From the NCBI GenBank assembly GCA_045650185.1, contig JAZRQY010000012.1, positions 1 through 64,000 on the forward strand: a stretch of 64,000 nt of DNA. The letters run 5' to 3'. Source of the DNA: Scatosoma sp045650185. GTDB lineage: Bacteria > Bacillota > Clostridia > Christensenellales > Borkfalkiaceae. The translations under genes were made by a program, and so were the position numbers. The notes under the pieces are model-generated. The model saw only the letters and a program-made list of their open reading frames with translations, made no database searches and was not told where the DNA came from. Shown here in pieces: positions 7,967 through 16,718 of the stretch (position 1 is its first letter; each line of letters opens with the position of its first letter).

Positions 7967-9304
7967 TTATTTTTCTGCTTTTTCTGCGCGCAGAAGGTTT
8001 ACCAACCCCACACCACCGTCGCGGTTGACACGCACCTTAGCGCCGTAGGGCGCAAGCGCCGACTCCAGCTCCGTCAAAGTCATACCGCAGAGGAACACGT
8101 CCTCAAATTCTTTCATCGTATTGCCTGCAATCAGCACCTCGTCCGCTTCGTTTTTCGACAGATACCTCTCAAGCGCCACCTGCATATCCTTCCCCGTCAG
8201 CAAGCCCGTGCAAGTGACCGTATGCCCGAAGAAGTCGTTTTCAACCGCCAGCACGTCCACCGTCAAGCCACCTACGGCATTTTCCACCGACTTTGCAACC
8301 TCGCGCATCACCTGCGCCGCGCTGACACCACAGACGATAACGCTGTGTTTAGGTGTTTTCAACGCAACCCTGCCCCCTCTCTTTTTGGAAATTTTCGCGA
8401 TTGCGCTATCCGTTTCCGAAAGGAAGAGCGAGGTCATACCGATTCCGTTTTCAATCTGTTCAAAGTCGCCGTAGAATTCCACAGGCTTAAATTCCCGCCC
8501 TGCCTTGACGAAGTATTCGTCGGCAGGCAAGAGGAAGTTTACCTTAAATTCTGCGTTCAATCTATCCGCTAAATCGAGGATATTCGCAGAATATTCTCCG
8601 TCCACGTCGGGGATTTGTGTCAGTCCTTCACGGAATTTTGTCAACCCCGTAGGCACGAACGCCAAGTCGCGTACCTGCGGATAATAGGCAAACAGTTCCC
8701 TTGCGGTGTTCGCAAGCTCCTCTCCGTCGTTGATACCGGGGACGATGACTGCCTGACAATGCATTTCAATCCCAGCCGCCGCCAGACGATGAATCTGGTC
8801 GCGAATCCTACCTGCAAAGCGATTTCTAAGCAGCTTGCAACGGGACTCCTCGTTCATCGTATGCACGGAGATATATAAGGGGGAAAGGTGCAGACGAATA
8901 ATGCGTTGCAAGCCTTCCTCAGAAAGGTTGGTCAGGGTTACGAAGTTGCCGCAAGTAAAGCTCATATTATAGTCGTCATCCTTGACGTACAAGCTCTCTC
9001 GCATCCCCTTCGGCATCTGATCGACAAAGCAGAACACGCAGTTATTTCGGCAGGTTTTGAGGGTGGTGTTTTTGGCAAATTCCAGCCCCATATCCTCGTC
9101 CTCATCCTTTTCGACCTCGCAGGCTACCTCTTCGCCCGTGCGCCCGTCGCGTACGGTGATAGTAAAGCTCTCCTTGTCTGCGTAGTAAAGGTAATCAAGC
9201 TCGTCCTCGCAGGGGTAGCCGTCAAAAGCGACGATTTCATCCCCTACCTCGAGGCCCAAATCCTTGGCTACGCTATTCCGTTTTACTTTCGTAATTTTTA
9301 ACAT
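7967..9304 (-). CDS. DUF512 radical SAM protein with N-terminal PDZ-like domain
   Basis: 445 aa, full length for the family. An N-terminal PDZ-like region (about 1-60, including VAKDLGLEVGDEIVAFDG) precedes a radical SAM core with the cluster motif CRNNCVFC (C85, C89, C92) and a C-terminal DUF512 domain. Members bind a 4Fe-4S cluster and SAM, but the substrate is not established. The gene is very often linked to der in Clostridia, as it is here (29-nt gap), hinting at a link with ribosome assembly or translation. Two bases separate it from the upstream pseudouridine synthase gene. Confidence 0.92.
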   Translation of the reverse strand: MLKITKVKRNSVAKDLGLEVGDEIVAFDGYPCEDELDYLYYADKESFTITVRDGRTGEEVACEVEKDEDEDMGLEFAKNTTLKTCRNNCVFCFVDQMPKGMRESLYVKDDDYNMSFTCGNFVTLTNLSEEGLQRIIRLHLSPLYISVHTMNEESRCKLLRNRFAGRIRDQIHRLAAAGIEMHCQAVIVPGINDGEELANTARELFAYYPQVRDLAFVPTGLTKFREGLTQIPDVDGEYSANILDLADRLNAEFKVNFLLPADEYFVKAGREFKPVEFYGDFEQIENGIGMTSLFLSETDSAIAKISKKRGGRVALKTPKHSVIVCGVSAAQVMREVAKSVENAVGGLTVDVLAVENDFFGHTVTCTGLLTGKDMQVALERYLSKNEADEVLIAGNTMKEFEDVFLCGMTLTELESALAPYGAKVRVNRDGGVGLVNLLRAEKAEK

Positions 9305-9306
9305 TC

Positions 9307-10239
9307 TTAAGCCCCGTATTGCTTAGTCAATTTGTCTAAAATCGTTTGAAATTCCTGTGGAAGGGGCGCGTTAAAGGTCATTCTCTCCCCCGTTTTCGGG
9401 TGGGTGAGCGACAGCTCTATCGCATGCAACAGCTGCCCCGATAATTTGTATTTCTGTTTCTTAAATCCGTACACGGGATCGCCCACGCAGGGGTGTCCCA
9501 TATGCTTTGCATGCACACGGATTTGATGAGTTCTGCCCGTCTGCAAAATGAACTTGCAGAGGGTAAACTCCGTCCCAAACCGAGTCAAAACCTCATAATC
9601 GGTGATGGCAATTTTCCCCTCACCGTCGGGCAATACCGCCATTTTCAGTCTGTCCTGCGGATGTCTGCCAATGTCGGTGACAATCCTGCCTTTTTCCTCT
9701 TTTACACACCCTTCTAACAGAGCGTAGTATACACGATGCGCGCTCTTTTCCGCAATCTGCGTGGCAAGCGATACGTGCGCCTTGTCGTTCTTCGCCACCA
9801 CCAGTAAACCCGTGGTATCCTTGTCAATGCGGTGGACAATCCCGGGGCGCAAAACGCCTCCGATACCGCTGAGGCTGTCCAGCGCATACAACAGCGCGTT
9901 GACAAGCGTTCCCTCTGCGTTGCCGTTGCCGACGTGCACGGTCATCCCACGCGCCTTATTGACGACGGCAATATCCTCGTCCTGGTAGACGATGTCTATG
10001 GGGATATTTTCCGCCTTTACGGTGTATTCCACCGCCTCGGGCACGGTGAGAACCACCTCACTGCCTGCGCGTACGCTCTCCCCTGCCTTTTTGACGATTT
10101 TCCCTTGGACGGATACCTGCCCGTCCTCAATGAGTTTTTTGATGCGCGAGCGAGTAAATTCCTCCGTCTGTCCGTCCAAAAAGACGTCCAATCGTTTGTA
10201 ATCGCATTCCGCGACGAAAAGCCTCGTGTCCGTCGCCAT
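9307..10239 (-). CDS. RluD-family 23S rRNA pseudouridine synthase
   Basis: About 310 aa from the ATG at 10239, which lies one base past the lspA stop (coupled pair). The in-frame upstream extension is arginine-rich and overlaps lspA, so it is rejected. An N-terminal S4 RNA-binding domain (about 15-75, RLDVFLDGQTEEFTRSRIKK) is followed by the catalytic domain with RPGIVHRIDKDTTGLLVVAK, in which the aspartate of HRIDKDT is the catalytic residue. Uridine specificity (RluD-like positions in helix 69) is inferred from the family and not proven. Part of the lgt-pncB-lspA-rluD operon; lspA-rluD pairing is common in Firmicutes. Confidence 0.93.
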   Translation of the reverse strand: MATDTRLFVAECDYKRLDVFLDGQTEEFTRSRIKKLIEDGQVSVQGKIVKKAGESVRAGSEVVLTVPEAVEYTVKAENIPIDIVYQDEDIAVVNKARGMTVHVGNGNAEGTLVNALLYALDSLSGIGGVLRPGIVHRIDKDTTGLLVVAKNDKAHVSLATQIAEKSAHRVYYALLEGCVKEEKGRIVTDIGRHPQDRLKMAVLPDGEGKIAITDYEVLTRFGTEFTLCKFILQTGRTHQIRVHAKHMGHPCVGDPVYGFKKQKYKLSGQLLHAIELSLTHPKTGERMTFNAPLPQEFQTILDKLTKQYGA

Positions 10240-10240
10240 T

Positions 10241-10924
10241 TTATTCGCCTGCGTTTTTGCGTTCTGCCTTAGCTTTTGCCTTCTCCTCTGCCTTTTCCTC
10301 TGCCTCTTTGGCGAGCGCCTTATACTTCCCAACGGGGAAGAATGCGTCCGTATCAAAGAAGAACAGGGACACGATTAAAGCAATCGCGCCACCGACTATA
10401 AAGAAGTCTGCAAAGTTGCAAACGCCAAAATCTAAGAAATTCGTGGGAGGAACGGAGAACCAGTTTTCAAGCAAGACGCTGAAATCAAGCATGACCATAT
10501 CGCGAACCCCTATGCCGCCCCAAGTTTGAAACAGCGCTCTGTCGATTAAGTTGCCGACGCCGCCTGCAACGATGAACACCAAGCACCAGCGCAAGCAAGA
10601 ACGGCGCTTATCTACCGCGCAATAGACGATTATACACGCCAGCATCATCACCGCCGTACCGGCGATCAGAGCGATCTTCGCCTCGATCGGCCAATCCGCG
10701 CCCATACTAAACGCCATACCGGGGTTTTCGGTATAGGTGAGCTCAATAACGCCGGGAATGAGCACTATGTTTGCGTTGCCTAAGAACTTTTCGCCAAAGT
10801 ACACCTGCGCGGCAATTTTAATACCGAGGTCAATCAGCAATAAAATACACAAAACCAGCGCGCCCCACAGCCAATGCCCTTTCAAAACGCCTGCTTGTTT
10901 TTCTTTTTTCTTTGCCTTTGCCAT
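10241..10924 (-). CDS. lspA: Lipoprotein signal peptidase II
   Basis: Cleaves the signal peptide of diacylglyceryl-modified prolipoproteins in the membrane. 227 aa with four hydrophobic segments. The two catalytic aspartates lie in NLIDRA (D128) and NFADFF (D173), and the conserved ELTYTENPGMAF stretch is present. Unusual additions are a lysine-rich N-terminus (MAKAKKKEKQ) and a roughly 35-residue C-terminal Lys/Glu/Ala helix, making it longer than the usual 150-170 aa. Start supported by AAAGGAG. It lies in the same operon as lgt, the enzyme that acts immediately before it. Confidence 0.96.
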   Translation of the reverse strand: MAKAKKKEKQAGVLKGHWLWGALVLCILLLIDLGIKIAAQVYFGEKFLGNANIVLIPGVIELTYTENPGMAFSMGADWPIEAKIALIAGTAVMMLACIIVYCAVDKRRSCLRWCLVFIVAGGVGNLIDRALFQTWGGIGVRDMVMLDFSVLLENWFSVPPTNFLDFGVCNFADFFIVGGAIALIVSLFFFDTDAFFPVGKYKALAKEAEEKAEEKAKAKAERKNAGE

Positions 10925-10927
10925 ACT

Positions 10928-12376
10928 TTACTCCTTTTTCTTCCCTTCGCGAATATCGTTGATCATATTCGTCTTTAAGGTGTGCAATTTTTCCGAAAGG
11001 TCTACTTTGTAGACCTGCGGCATATCAAGACGCAAGTATTCTTCCCAGAATTTGGAAAGCTCTGCCTTCGAGAATTCTTGAATCTCCATCAGAGAAGGGA
11101 ACTCGTACACGAGCTTGCCGCCCTTGACAATCGTGTGTTGCAATTTTTCCAAGGTGTAGTCGTACACCTCTTTTTTCTTCCAAGTATCAATCGGGTGGAA
11201 AATGGTGATATTCTTGCTCTCGTCAATCACCTCGTCTGCGAGGGTGATAAGGTCTGCAATCGCCATGCCCGTATGCTTATCGTACATACGATAGAGACAC
11301 TTAAAGCCCGGGGTGGTCACCTTTTCGCTGTTGTCCGACATCTTGATTTTCGGGGTGATACTGCCGTCCTTATGGAACACCGCCGACATCTTGTAGACAC
11401 CGCCCAGCGCAGGTAAGTCCTCCGAGGTAATCAGTTTCGTACCAACACCCCAAATATCAATCTTTGCGCCCTGTTGCATCAGCGAGGAAATCGAGCGTTC
11501 GTCCAAATCGCCCGAAGCGCAAATCTTCGCCTCAGGGAAGCCTGCCTCGTCCAGCATTTGGCGCGCCTTTTTGGAAAGGTAGGCAAAGTCGCCGCTGTCG
11601 AGGCGAATCCCCTTAGGAGTATGCCCCTTTTCCTTCAATTCCTTAAATACGCGAATGGCGTTGGGTACACCGCTGTGCAGAGTATCATAGGTATCCACCA
11701 GCAAAAGACAACTGTCGGGGTAACTCTCTGCGTACGCTTTGAACGCCTCGTATTCGCTGTCATAGCCCATAATCCAGCTGTGCGCCATCGTCCCTGCCAC
11801 GGGCACGCCGAACATCTGCCCCGTCAATACGTTGGAGGTAGAACTGCAACCGCCAATCACCGCCGCACGCGCGCCATAAATCCCTGCGTCAGGGCCTTGC
11901 GCCCTGCGTAAGCCAAATTCCAGCACCGCGCCGCTGCCTGCCGTAGCGCGACAAATCTTCGAGGATTTCGTCGCAATCAACGTTTGGTGGTTGAGGATAT
12001 TGAGCAGAGCCGTTTCCGCAAACTGCGCTTGGATAAGGGGCGCTTTCACCGTCAAAATCGGCTCGCCGGGGAAGACGGGTTCGCCTTCCTTTACGGCGTA
12101 GACATCCCCCGTAAATTTCATATTTTTAAGATATTCAAGGAAGTCCTCGCCAAACAGGTTGAGCGAACGAAGATACGCAATATCCTCGTCGTCAAAATGC
12201 CAATCCAAGAGGTACTCCACCGCCTGTTGCAAGCCTGCCGCAATCGAATAGGTAATCAGCTTATTTCTGCGGAAGAACAAGTCGAAGGACACTTCCTCCT
12301 CATGTTTGCCGTGCTTGAAAAAGCCGTAGCCCATCGTGATTTGATACAAATCGGTCAATAACGTTAAATTTCTCAT
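10928..12376 (-). CDS. pncB: Nicotinate phosphoribosyltransferase
   Basis: Converts nicotinate and PRPP to nicotinate mononucleotide for NAD salvage. 482 aa, usual for the Firmicute type. Motifs include LLTDLYQITMGYG at the N-terminus, FGLRRAQGPDAG (about 158-169) with the phosphoribosyl-binding arginines, GTMAHSWIMGYDSEYEAF containing the catalytic histidine, and IRLDSGDFAYLS. It is inserted between lgt and lspA with 2-3 nt gaps, so it must be co-transcribed with them although the pathway differs. Confidence 0.96.
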   Translation of the reverse strand: MRNLTLLTDLYQITMGYGFFKHGKHEEEVSFDLFFRRNKLITYSIAAGLQQAVEYLLDWHFDDEDIAYLRSLNLFGEDFLEYLKNMKFTGDVYAVKEGEPVFPGEPILTVKAPLIQAQFAETALLNILNHQTLIATKSSKICRATAGSGAVLEFGLRRAQGPDAGIYGARAAVIGGCSSTSNVLTGQMFGVPVAGTMAHSWIMGYDSEYEAFKAYAESYPDSCLLLVDTYDTLHSGVPNAIRVFKELKEKGHTPKGIRLDSGDFAYLSKKARQMLDEAGFPEAKICASGDLDERSISSLMQQGAKIDIWGVGTKLITSEDLPALGGVYKMSAVFHKDGSITPKIKMSDNSEKVTTPGFKCLYRMYDKHTGMAIADLITLADEVIDESKNITIFHPIDTWKKKEVYDYTLEKLQHTIVKGGKLVYEFPSLMEIQEFSKAELSKFWEEYLRLDMPQVYKVDLSEKLHTLKTNMINDIREGKKKE

Positions 12377-12378
12377 TT

Positions 12379-13401
12379 TTATTCACCGTCCTTATCGTTT
12401 TTATCCTTTTTGAACCACCCTTTCATCTTTTGCCAAAGAGTGGGATTTTCCTTGCGCTCCTTTTCCAACCTTTCCTTCGTCGCCTCGGGCGATTCATAGT
12501 TTTCGGGATGGAGCCTGCACATCATATTCACCGTGGTATACACAGGGATTTCGTCCTTGTTGTCCTTGACGAAATCGGTGATACCGTACGGATCGCCATG
12601 CGCCGAGCCAACCAGCTTGCCGTGCTTACGCTTATTGACGATGAACAGAGTGAGGAGCCATATCAACCCCCCAATCAACATCGTCATCGAGAAGACAAAC
12701 GACCATTGTATTCCGTCGCCCAAAATATATTGAGGATCGCGCAAGGGCTCCATAATCGAACGGATTAAGCCGTAGGCGGTAAAGTACGCCGCCGTGTTCA
12801 CGCCGTTGGGCTTGTAAGGGTTTTTCCAAGCGTTCCAAAACAGCAATCCTGCCACCAAGAGGTTGAACATGCTCTCGTAGAAGAAGAAGGCGTAATGCCA
12901 TTCCCCCACGGCGTCAATGTATACCGCAAAAGGGAACCATTGCAAGGCAGGGTTTACCACCTCTTGGCCGTACACCTCTTGATTGAAGAAGTTTCCCCAA
13001 CGTCCCATCGCCTGCGCCACCAATAAGCCTACGACTACGCAATCGCCCACACGGAAAAAGTTGACCTTGCGAATCATACAGAAGGCAAACACGCTGATAA
13101 GACCGCCCGTGATTCCACCGACGATGGATAAGCCACCGCGTTGGATACTTTCCCAGGAAAACCACTCCTCAATCGGCATACCGTCCGTGATGCAATAAAA
13201 CAGACGGGTTGTGACAAGGCAAATAGGCAAACAGATACAAAACAGCGTCAGGAATAAGTCGGGAGACATATTTCTGCGTTTAAACAACAGCGAAATCAAC
13301 GCAAACGCCACCAACATTCCGCAAACGATACAGAGTGCGTAATAGGTGATGGTAAGGTTTTCCGTGATTTTAATGCCGGGGCTTAACAGGTTTTGCAGCA
13401 T
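12379..13401 (-). CDS. lgt: Prolipoprotein diacylglyceryl transferase
   Basis: Membrane enzyme that attaches diacylglycerol to the lipobox cysteine of prolipoproteins. The start is taken at 13401 (340 aa) because AAAGGAG lies close upstream; the longer frame would run through the promoter. Seven or so hydrophobic segments, the Lgt signature region GGLSIVGGITGGLISVF and the MGRWGNFFNQEVYG motif are present. The C-terminus has a long charged cytosolic tail. First gene of a seven-gene operon that also carries lspA. The LRR lipoprotein and DUF4430 lipoprotein of this window would be substrates. Confidence 0.96.
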   Translation of the reverse strand: MLQNLLSPGIKITENLTITYYALCIVCGMLVAFALISLLFKRRNMSPDLFLTLFCICLPICLVTTRLFYCITDGMPIEEWFSWESIQRGGLSIVGGITGGLISVFAFCMIRKVNFFRVGDCVVVGLLVAQAMGRWGNFFNQEVYGQEVVNPALQWFPFAVYIDAVGEWHYAFFFYESMFNLLVAGLLFWNAWKNPYKPNGVNTAAYFTAYGLIRSIMEPLRDPQYILGDGIQWSFVFSMTMLIGGLIWLLTLFIVNKRKHGKLVGSAHGDPYGITDFVKDNKDEIPVYTTVNMMCRLHPENYESPEATKERLEKERKENPTLWQKMKGWFKKDKNDKDGE

Positions 13402-13419
13402 ACTTTCTCCTTTCGCGCA

Positions 13420-13439
13420 GACTAAAATACATTTTAGTC
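13420..13439. promoter_or_regulatory. Inverted repeat in the lgt 5' leader
   Basis: GACTAAAAT-AC-ATTTTAGTC is a perfect 9-bp palindrome ending seven bases upstream of the lgt Shine-Dalgarno, inside the transcribed leader. It may be an operator or a hairpin affecting translation. Confidence 0.4.
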
Positions 13440-13456
13440 TTTCACCGCTAAGCATT

Positions 13457-13485
13457 ATTTTAGCATAAAAATAAAAAACCGTCAA
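13457..13485 (-). promoter_or_regulatory. Promoter of the lgt operon
   Basis: TTGACG, 17 bp, TAAAAT on the minus strand. The -35 box lies inside the 3' arm of the folT terminator. Confidence 0.65.
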
Positions 13486-13500
13486 GGCTTTGCCTTGGCG
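13471..13500 (-). terminator. Terminator of folT
   Basis: CGCCAAGGC-AAA-GCCTTGACG (8 of 9 pairs) followed by GTTTTTT on the minus strand, 24 nt beyond the folT stop. Confidence 0.75.
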
Positions 13501-13523
13501 ATTTGTATTCTTTTCGTCTGTTT

Positions 13524-14099
13524 TTATCGAATTTCCAGCTTAAAAATCGGGATTTTTGCAAGCATAGGAAGAATTGCGTATACGAGAGCGGTGTTGATAA
13601 CGTTATTCCACACCTGTCCGCTGAAGAATAATCTCGCCACCGCAAAGTCCCAAAAATTGAGCGCCGTTTTATTCCAGAGGAAAAATCCCACAGTGGTGGT
13701 AATCCCCACCGTCGCCAAGAAAAAGGACAGTACCGCCGCCACGGCAATCTTCACACACCAAGCCCACTTGCCTTGCCAACGCAGGCAGAATACCGCCCCA
13801 AACAGAAAGCCGACCAGCCCTACCGCTAATCCAACAAACGGCGTATAGCCTGCTCCGCCCCCAAGAAAGAATCCGAGCAAATCCCCTAAGAATCCTACCG
13901 CAAAGCCAAACAGCGGCCCTACCAAAATTCCTGCCAACGAAACGGCGGAAAGGGTAAAGGAAAATTGCACGAATCCCAAAGGGATCGTGGTAATGGCGTT
14001 CACAACGACATTCACCGCCAGCAATACCGCAACGTACGCAAGCTTTGCGCTACGCCTTTTCCCTGCCAGCACTCCAAACAAAAATCTCTTTGTATCCAT
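13524..14099 (-). CDS. folT: ECF transporter S component, probably folate-specific (FolT)
   Basis: Substrate-binding membrane subunit of an energy-coupling-factor vitamin importer; it would work with a shared EcfAA'T module encoded elsewhere. Start at 14099 (191 aa), just after a GGGAGG that is part of a terminator hairpin. The protein has about six membrane segments, the N-terminal Arg/Lys-rich cap MDTKRFLFGVLAGKRRSAKL and the segment VNAITTIPLGFVQFSFTLS typical of FolT-like proteins. The folate assignment rests on the THF riboswitch in its leader, which is strong context evidence. It is transcribed alone and ends at its own terminator. Confidence 0.85.
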   Translation of the reverse strand: MDTKRFLFGVLAGKRRSAKLAYVAVLLAVNVVVNAITTIPLGFVQFSFTLSAVSLAGILVGPLFGFAVGFLGDLLGFFLGGGAGYTPFVGLAVGLVGFLFGAVFCLRWQGKWAWCVKIAVAAVLSFFLATVGITTTVGFFLWNKTALNFWDFAVARLFFSGQVWNNVINTALVYAILPMLAKIPIFKLEIR

Positions 14100-14101
14100 A
14101 A

Positions 14102-14125
14102 GAAAAAACCTCCCGAAAGAGAGGT
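14102..14125 (-). terminator. Riboswitch expression-platform terminator that contains the folT Shine-Dalgarno
   Basis: ACCTCTC-TTTC-GGGAGGT is a 7-bp stem followed by six T and then the folT ATG at 14099. The 3' arm holds GGGAGG, the only Shine-Dalgarno, so one hairpin can both stop transcription and mask the ribosome-binding site. Confidence 0.75.
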
Positions 14126-14189
14126 CCGCACAGCACAGACAGCTACGCTTTGTCGCATACCTGCCCCACATAAATTGCCTATTCGGCAT

Positions 14190-14292
14190 TAGCGGACGCG
14201 ACCTTGCACCGCGAAACTTACGTCTTTGTTTCTTCGTCCGCCGACAACGTCCCGTTCGGCGACACTTTACGCGCAAAATCTACTCTTTGCAC
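14190..14292 (-). ncRNA. Tetrahydrofolate (THF) riboswitch aptamer
   Basis: On the minus strand the conserved THF-riboswitch blocks occur in order: AGAGTAGA, then GCGTAAAGTG, AACGGGACGTTG, GGACGAAG and GCGGTGC...GCGTCCGCT. The predicted stems TTTGC/GCAAG and CGCCG/CGGCG support the fold. Binding of THF is expected to favour the downstream terminator and switch the folate importer off. Edges are approximate. Confidence 0.9.
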
Positions 14293-14294
14293 CC

Positions 14295-14323
14295 ATTATA
14301 CTCTAGGCTGGCAAAAATGTCAA
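14295..14323 (-). promoter_or_regulatory. Promoter of the THF riboswitch-folT transcript
   Basis: TTGACA, 17 bp, TATAAT: consensus. Transcription would start at about 14288, at the 5' edge of the aptamer. Confidence 0.85.
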
Positions 14324-14366
14324 TCGTTTGGGTATAACTGTACAAAAAAACACACAGCCTTTTTTT

Positions 14367-15053
14367 ATGGGACTTATCGTTATCCGTACAATCATTGTCT
14401 TTTTAACTCTGCTAGTTATTATGCGGCTGATGGGCAAGCGGCAAATCGGGGAAATGCAACCGTATGAGTTCGTCATTACCCTCATTATCGCCGAAATCGC
14501 CTGCATCCCGATGTCAGACGCGTCGATACCGCTCAGTTACGGCATCACCGCCATACTGACCATCTACTTTCTGCACCAGCTGGTGTGCCTCATCGACCTG
14601 TCGATCCCGAAGGCAAAGACGTTGTTTGCAGGCACGCCTAGCATCGTAATCAACCAGAACGGCATTGACGCCACACAGCTGAAAAAGAACAATCTCGACA
14701 TTTCCGACCTCATCGAAAGCATGCGCAGCGCAGGGTATTTTTCCCTCGACGACGTCGAATACGCGCTGTACGAATCGAACGGCAAGTTTTCCGCGCTCGC
14801 CAAGCAAAAAGAGGGGGAGGCAAATCCGTCCATGCCCGTCCTGCTCATTTGCGAGGGGAAATTCAACGACAAAAATCTGCAGCTAATCGGCAAGGAAAAG
14901 GGGTACTTTTTGGAAAAATTACGGGGGCAGGGCTTTAACGAACTGAAAAAAGTGCTCGTTATGACGGTGGACGGAACGGGCAAAGTGTACGCGCAAGAAA
15001 GCGGACAAAGCTACCAGGTGTTCTCCTTAAATTGGCAGGAAAGGTTATGGTGA
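14367..15053 (+). CDS. DUF421 (YetF-type) membrane protein
   Basis: 228 aa from the ATG at 14367. A TTG further up (14328) lies ahead of a likely -10 (TATAAC, 14332) and is rejected. Three membrane segments at the N-terminus (about 1-75, including MRLMGKRQIGEMQPYEFVITL, shown in part) precede a soluble YetF/DUF421 domain with a repeated beta-rich fold. Family members form membrane-anchored oligomers of unclear function in Firmicutes, several linked to spores. No Shine-Dalgarno is visible. The DUF4363 gene follows after four bases, a pairing that is common in Clostridia. Confidence 0.88.
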   Translation: MGLIVIRTIIVFLTLLVIMRLMGKRQIGEMQPYEFVITLIIAEIACIPMSDASIPLSYGITAILTIYFLHQLVCLIDLSIPKAKTLFAGTPSIVINQNGIDATQLKKNNLDISDLIESMRSAGYFSLDDVEYALYESNGKFSALAKQKEGEANPSMPVLLICEGKFNDKNLQLIGKEKGYFLEKLRGQGFNELKKVLVMTVDGTGKVYAQESGQSYQVFSLNWQERLW

Positions 15054-15057
15054 GCGT

Positions 15058-15432
15058 ATGAAAATCGTTGCAAGTATTTTAATTTCCGGGGCGTTGCTTA
15101 TCGGGTTTTCCACCTTTGAACTTTGCTACGTAGACAAGACGTTCGACACCTTTCACGAGGGCTTGACGTCCATTTACCAAAAGACGGAAGACTGTTCTGC
15201 CACCCACGAGGACGGCACGGCGTTGCAGCTGTTTTGGGAAGAGAAGAAAAAAACGCTGTATCTTTGGCTGCCGCACACCCTCATCGACCAAGTGGATTAT
15301 CATCTTGGCGAGGCGCTCGGGTATCTGTACCAAGGCAACTTTGAGGACAGCCTGCCGAAATTTGAACTGCTTTTAGACATGGCGGAAACCATCCCCCGCG
15401 CCTACAAAATCCTACCCGAAAATATTTTCTAA
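15058..15432 (+). CDS. DUF4363 family protein
   Basis: 124 aa. A signal-anchor segment (about 4-22, IVASILISGALLIGFSTFE) is followed by a soluble helical domain with LFWEEKKKTLYLWLPHTLIDQVDYHLGEA, shown in part, and a C-terminal ESL-type helix ending NIF. This matches DUF4363, which usually follows DUF421 as here, so the two proteins probably act together at the membrane. Function unknown. A strong bidirectional terminator follows. Confidence 0.82.
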   Translation: MKIVASILISGALLIGFSTFELCYVDKTFDTFHEGLTSIYQKTEDCSATHEDGTALQLFWEEKKKTLYLWLPHTLIDQVDYHLGEALGYLYQGNFEDSLPKFELLLDMAETIPRAYKILPENIF

Positions 15433-15437
15433 ACAAA

Positions 15438-15462
15438 AAAAGAGCCGTTCGGCTCTTTTTTA
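15438..15462. terminator. Bidirectional terminator between DUF4363 and the LRR lipoprotein
   Basis: AAAAAGAGCCG-TTC-GGCTCTTTTTT, symmetrical, between converging genes. Confidence 0.85.
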
Positions 15463-15472
15463 CTAACAATGG

Positions 15473-16666
15473 TTATTCGTTTTTCCATATAATAGGGGTG
15501 ATACCGTCGGTATCATAGTGCCAATAATTTCCTGCCGTCGTTGGCGCGCTTTCACTGTAATAATACCGCGTTGCGTTGGTCAATCCAACGTTGGAAGCAG
15601 CAAACATAGAAATATCCAACCATTCCTCTGCCGTCCCCTTGTAATACACGCTTGTCAACGCATCACTATTGAACGCCGCCCCACCTATCGTACGCACTCC
15701 ACTACCGATTACCACACTCTCCAAGCCACTAGCCCAGAACGCTCCGTCATTAATCTGTACTACGCTGTCGGGGATTACGACACTCGTTAAACTCTTACAC
15801 CACTCAAATGCGTATGATTCTATCAAGGTTACACCATTGCCGATGACCACGTTCGTCAAGCTACTACAACCAGAGAACGCTTGCGGCTCAATCACAGTGA
15901 CACTATCAGGAATTACCACACTTGTCAGTTCGCCACAAGACTTGAACACACTATTACCAATCGAAGTCACACCATCGCCGATGACCACGTTCGTCAAATT
16001 ATCGCAATAAATAAACGCACTATCTCCAATACTTATTACGCTGTCAGGAATCGTCACGCTCGTTAAGATACCGTTCGCGAATGCTCCGTCAGCAATGAAT
16101 TTACAATTCTCATCTATGCTTACGTCGACTAAATCCGCAGAATCATACTCTGCTAAATATAAATATGGATTGACTTCATTCCCTAAATATTTCAGATTGT
16201 CTTTCACATTATACGATAAACGCGAACATTCATGAAACGCAGAATGACCAACCAAGGTAAGACTATCGGGAATCGCCACGCTCATCAAGCCGGTACAACC
16301 CCAGAACGCAGAATCACCAATCGAGATTACGCCTTCGGGGATTACCAAACTCGTCAGGTTATAACAACCCGCAAACGCATAGTCGTCAATCGAGGTTACA
16401 CTGCTAGGAATTATTACACTCATTAAACTGTTGCAATTATTAAATGCTCTTTCCCCGATCGAAACGACGGGTGCGCCTTTGCAGGTTTCCACAATATGCG
16501 CATCGGTGATTTCACCTTCGTAGCCCACCACACACGCCTCGCCGCTTGCAACCTCGTAGACAATCCCGTCAATGGATACCCTTTGCGGCTTACACGCACC
16601 GAAATGGAAAACTGCCGTAACGCAAACAAACAGCGCTGCCATCAATTTTACAATTTTTTTATTCAT
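15473..16666 (-). CDS. BspA-type leucine-rich repeat lipoprotein
   Basis: 397 aa. A lipoprotein signal peptide with lipobox FGAC (Cys at about 25) means it should be anchored outside the membrane after Lgt/LspA processing. The body consists of about ten LRR_5 (BspA/TpLRR) units of roughly 23 residues with the pattern 'L.SV.IPDSVTSIGD.AF..C'. Such proteins bind host or bacterial surface ligands; the ligand here is unknown. AGAGGG precedes the ATG at 16666. The DNA is repetitive because of the LRR units, so array length may vary between strains. Confidence 0.9.
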   Translation of the reverse strand: MNKKIVKLMAALFVCVTAVFHFGACKPQRVSIDGIVYEVASGEACVVGYEGEITDAHIVETCKGAPVVSIGERAFNNCNSLMSVIIPSSVTSIDDYAFAGCYNLTSLVIPEGVISIGDSAFWGCTGLMSVAIPDSLTLVGHSAFHECSRLSYNVKDNLKYLGNEVNPYLYLAEYDSADLVDVSIDENCKFIADGAFANGILTSVTIPDSVISIGDSAFIYCDNLTNVVIGDGVTSIGNSVFKSCGELTSVVIPDSVTVIEPQAFSGCSSLTNVVIGNGVTLIESYAFEWCKSLTSVVIPDSVVQINDGAFWASGLESVVIGSGVRTIGGAAFNSDALTSVYYKGTAEEWLDISMFAASNVGLTNATRYYYSESAPTTAGNYWHYDTDGITPIIWKNE

Positions 16667-16718
16667 AATACTACCCTCTTATGTAAAAAAGCTTTTCCGT
16701 GGAAAAGCCTTTTTCTTT

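Noticed and set aside
6726..8048. 440-codon plus-strand open frame
   Set aside because: Exact antisense shadow of der; Cys/His/Arg-rich composition without domains.
14328..14366. TTG start for the DUF421 gene
   Set aside because: It lies ahead of the likely -10 and adds residues not matching the family.
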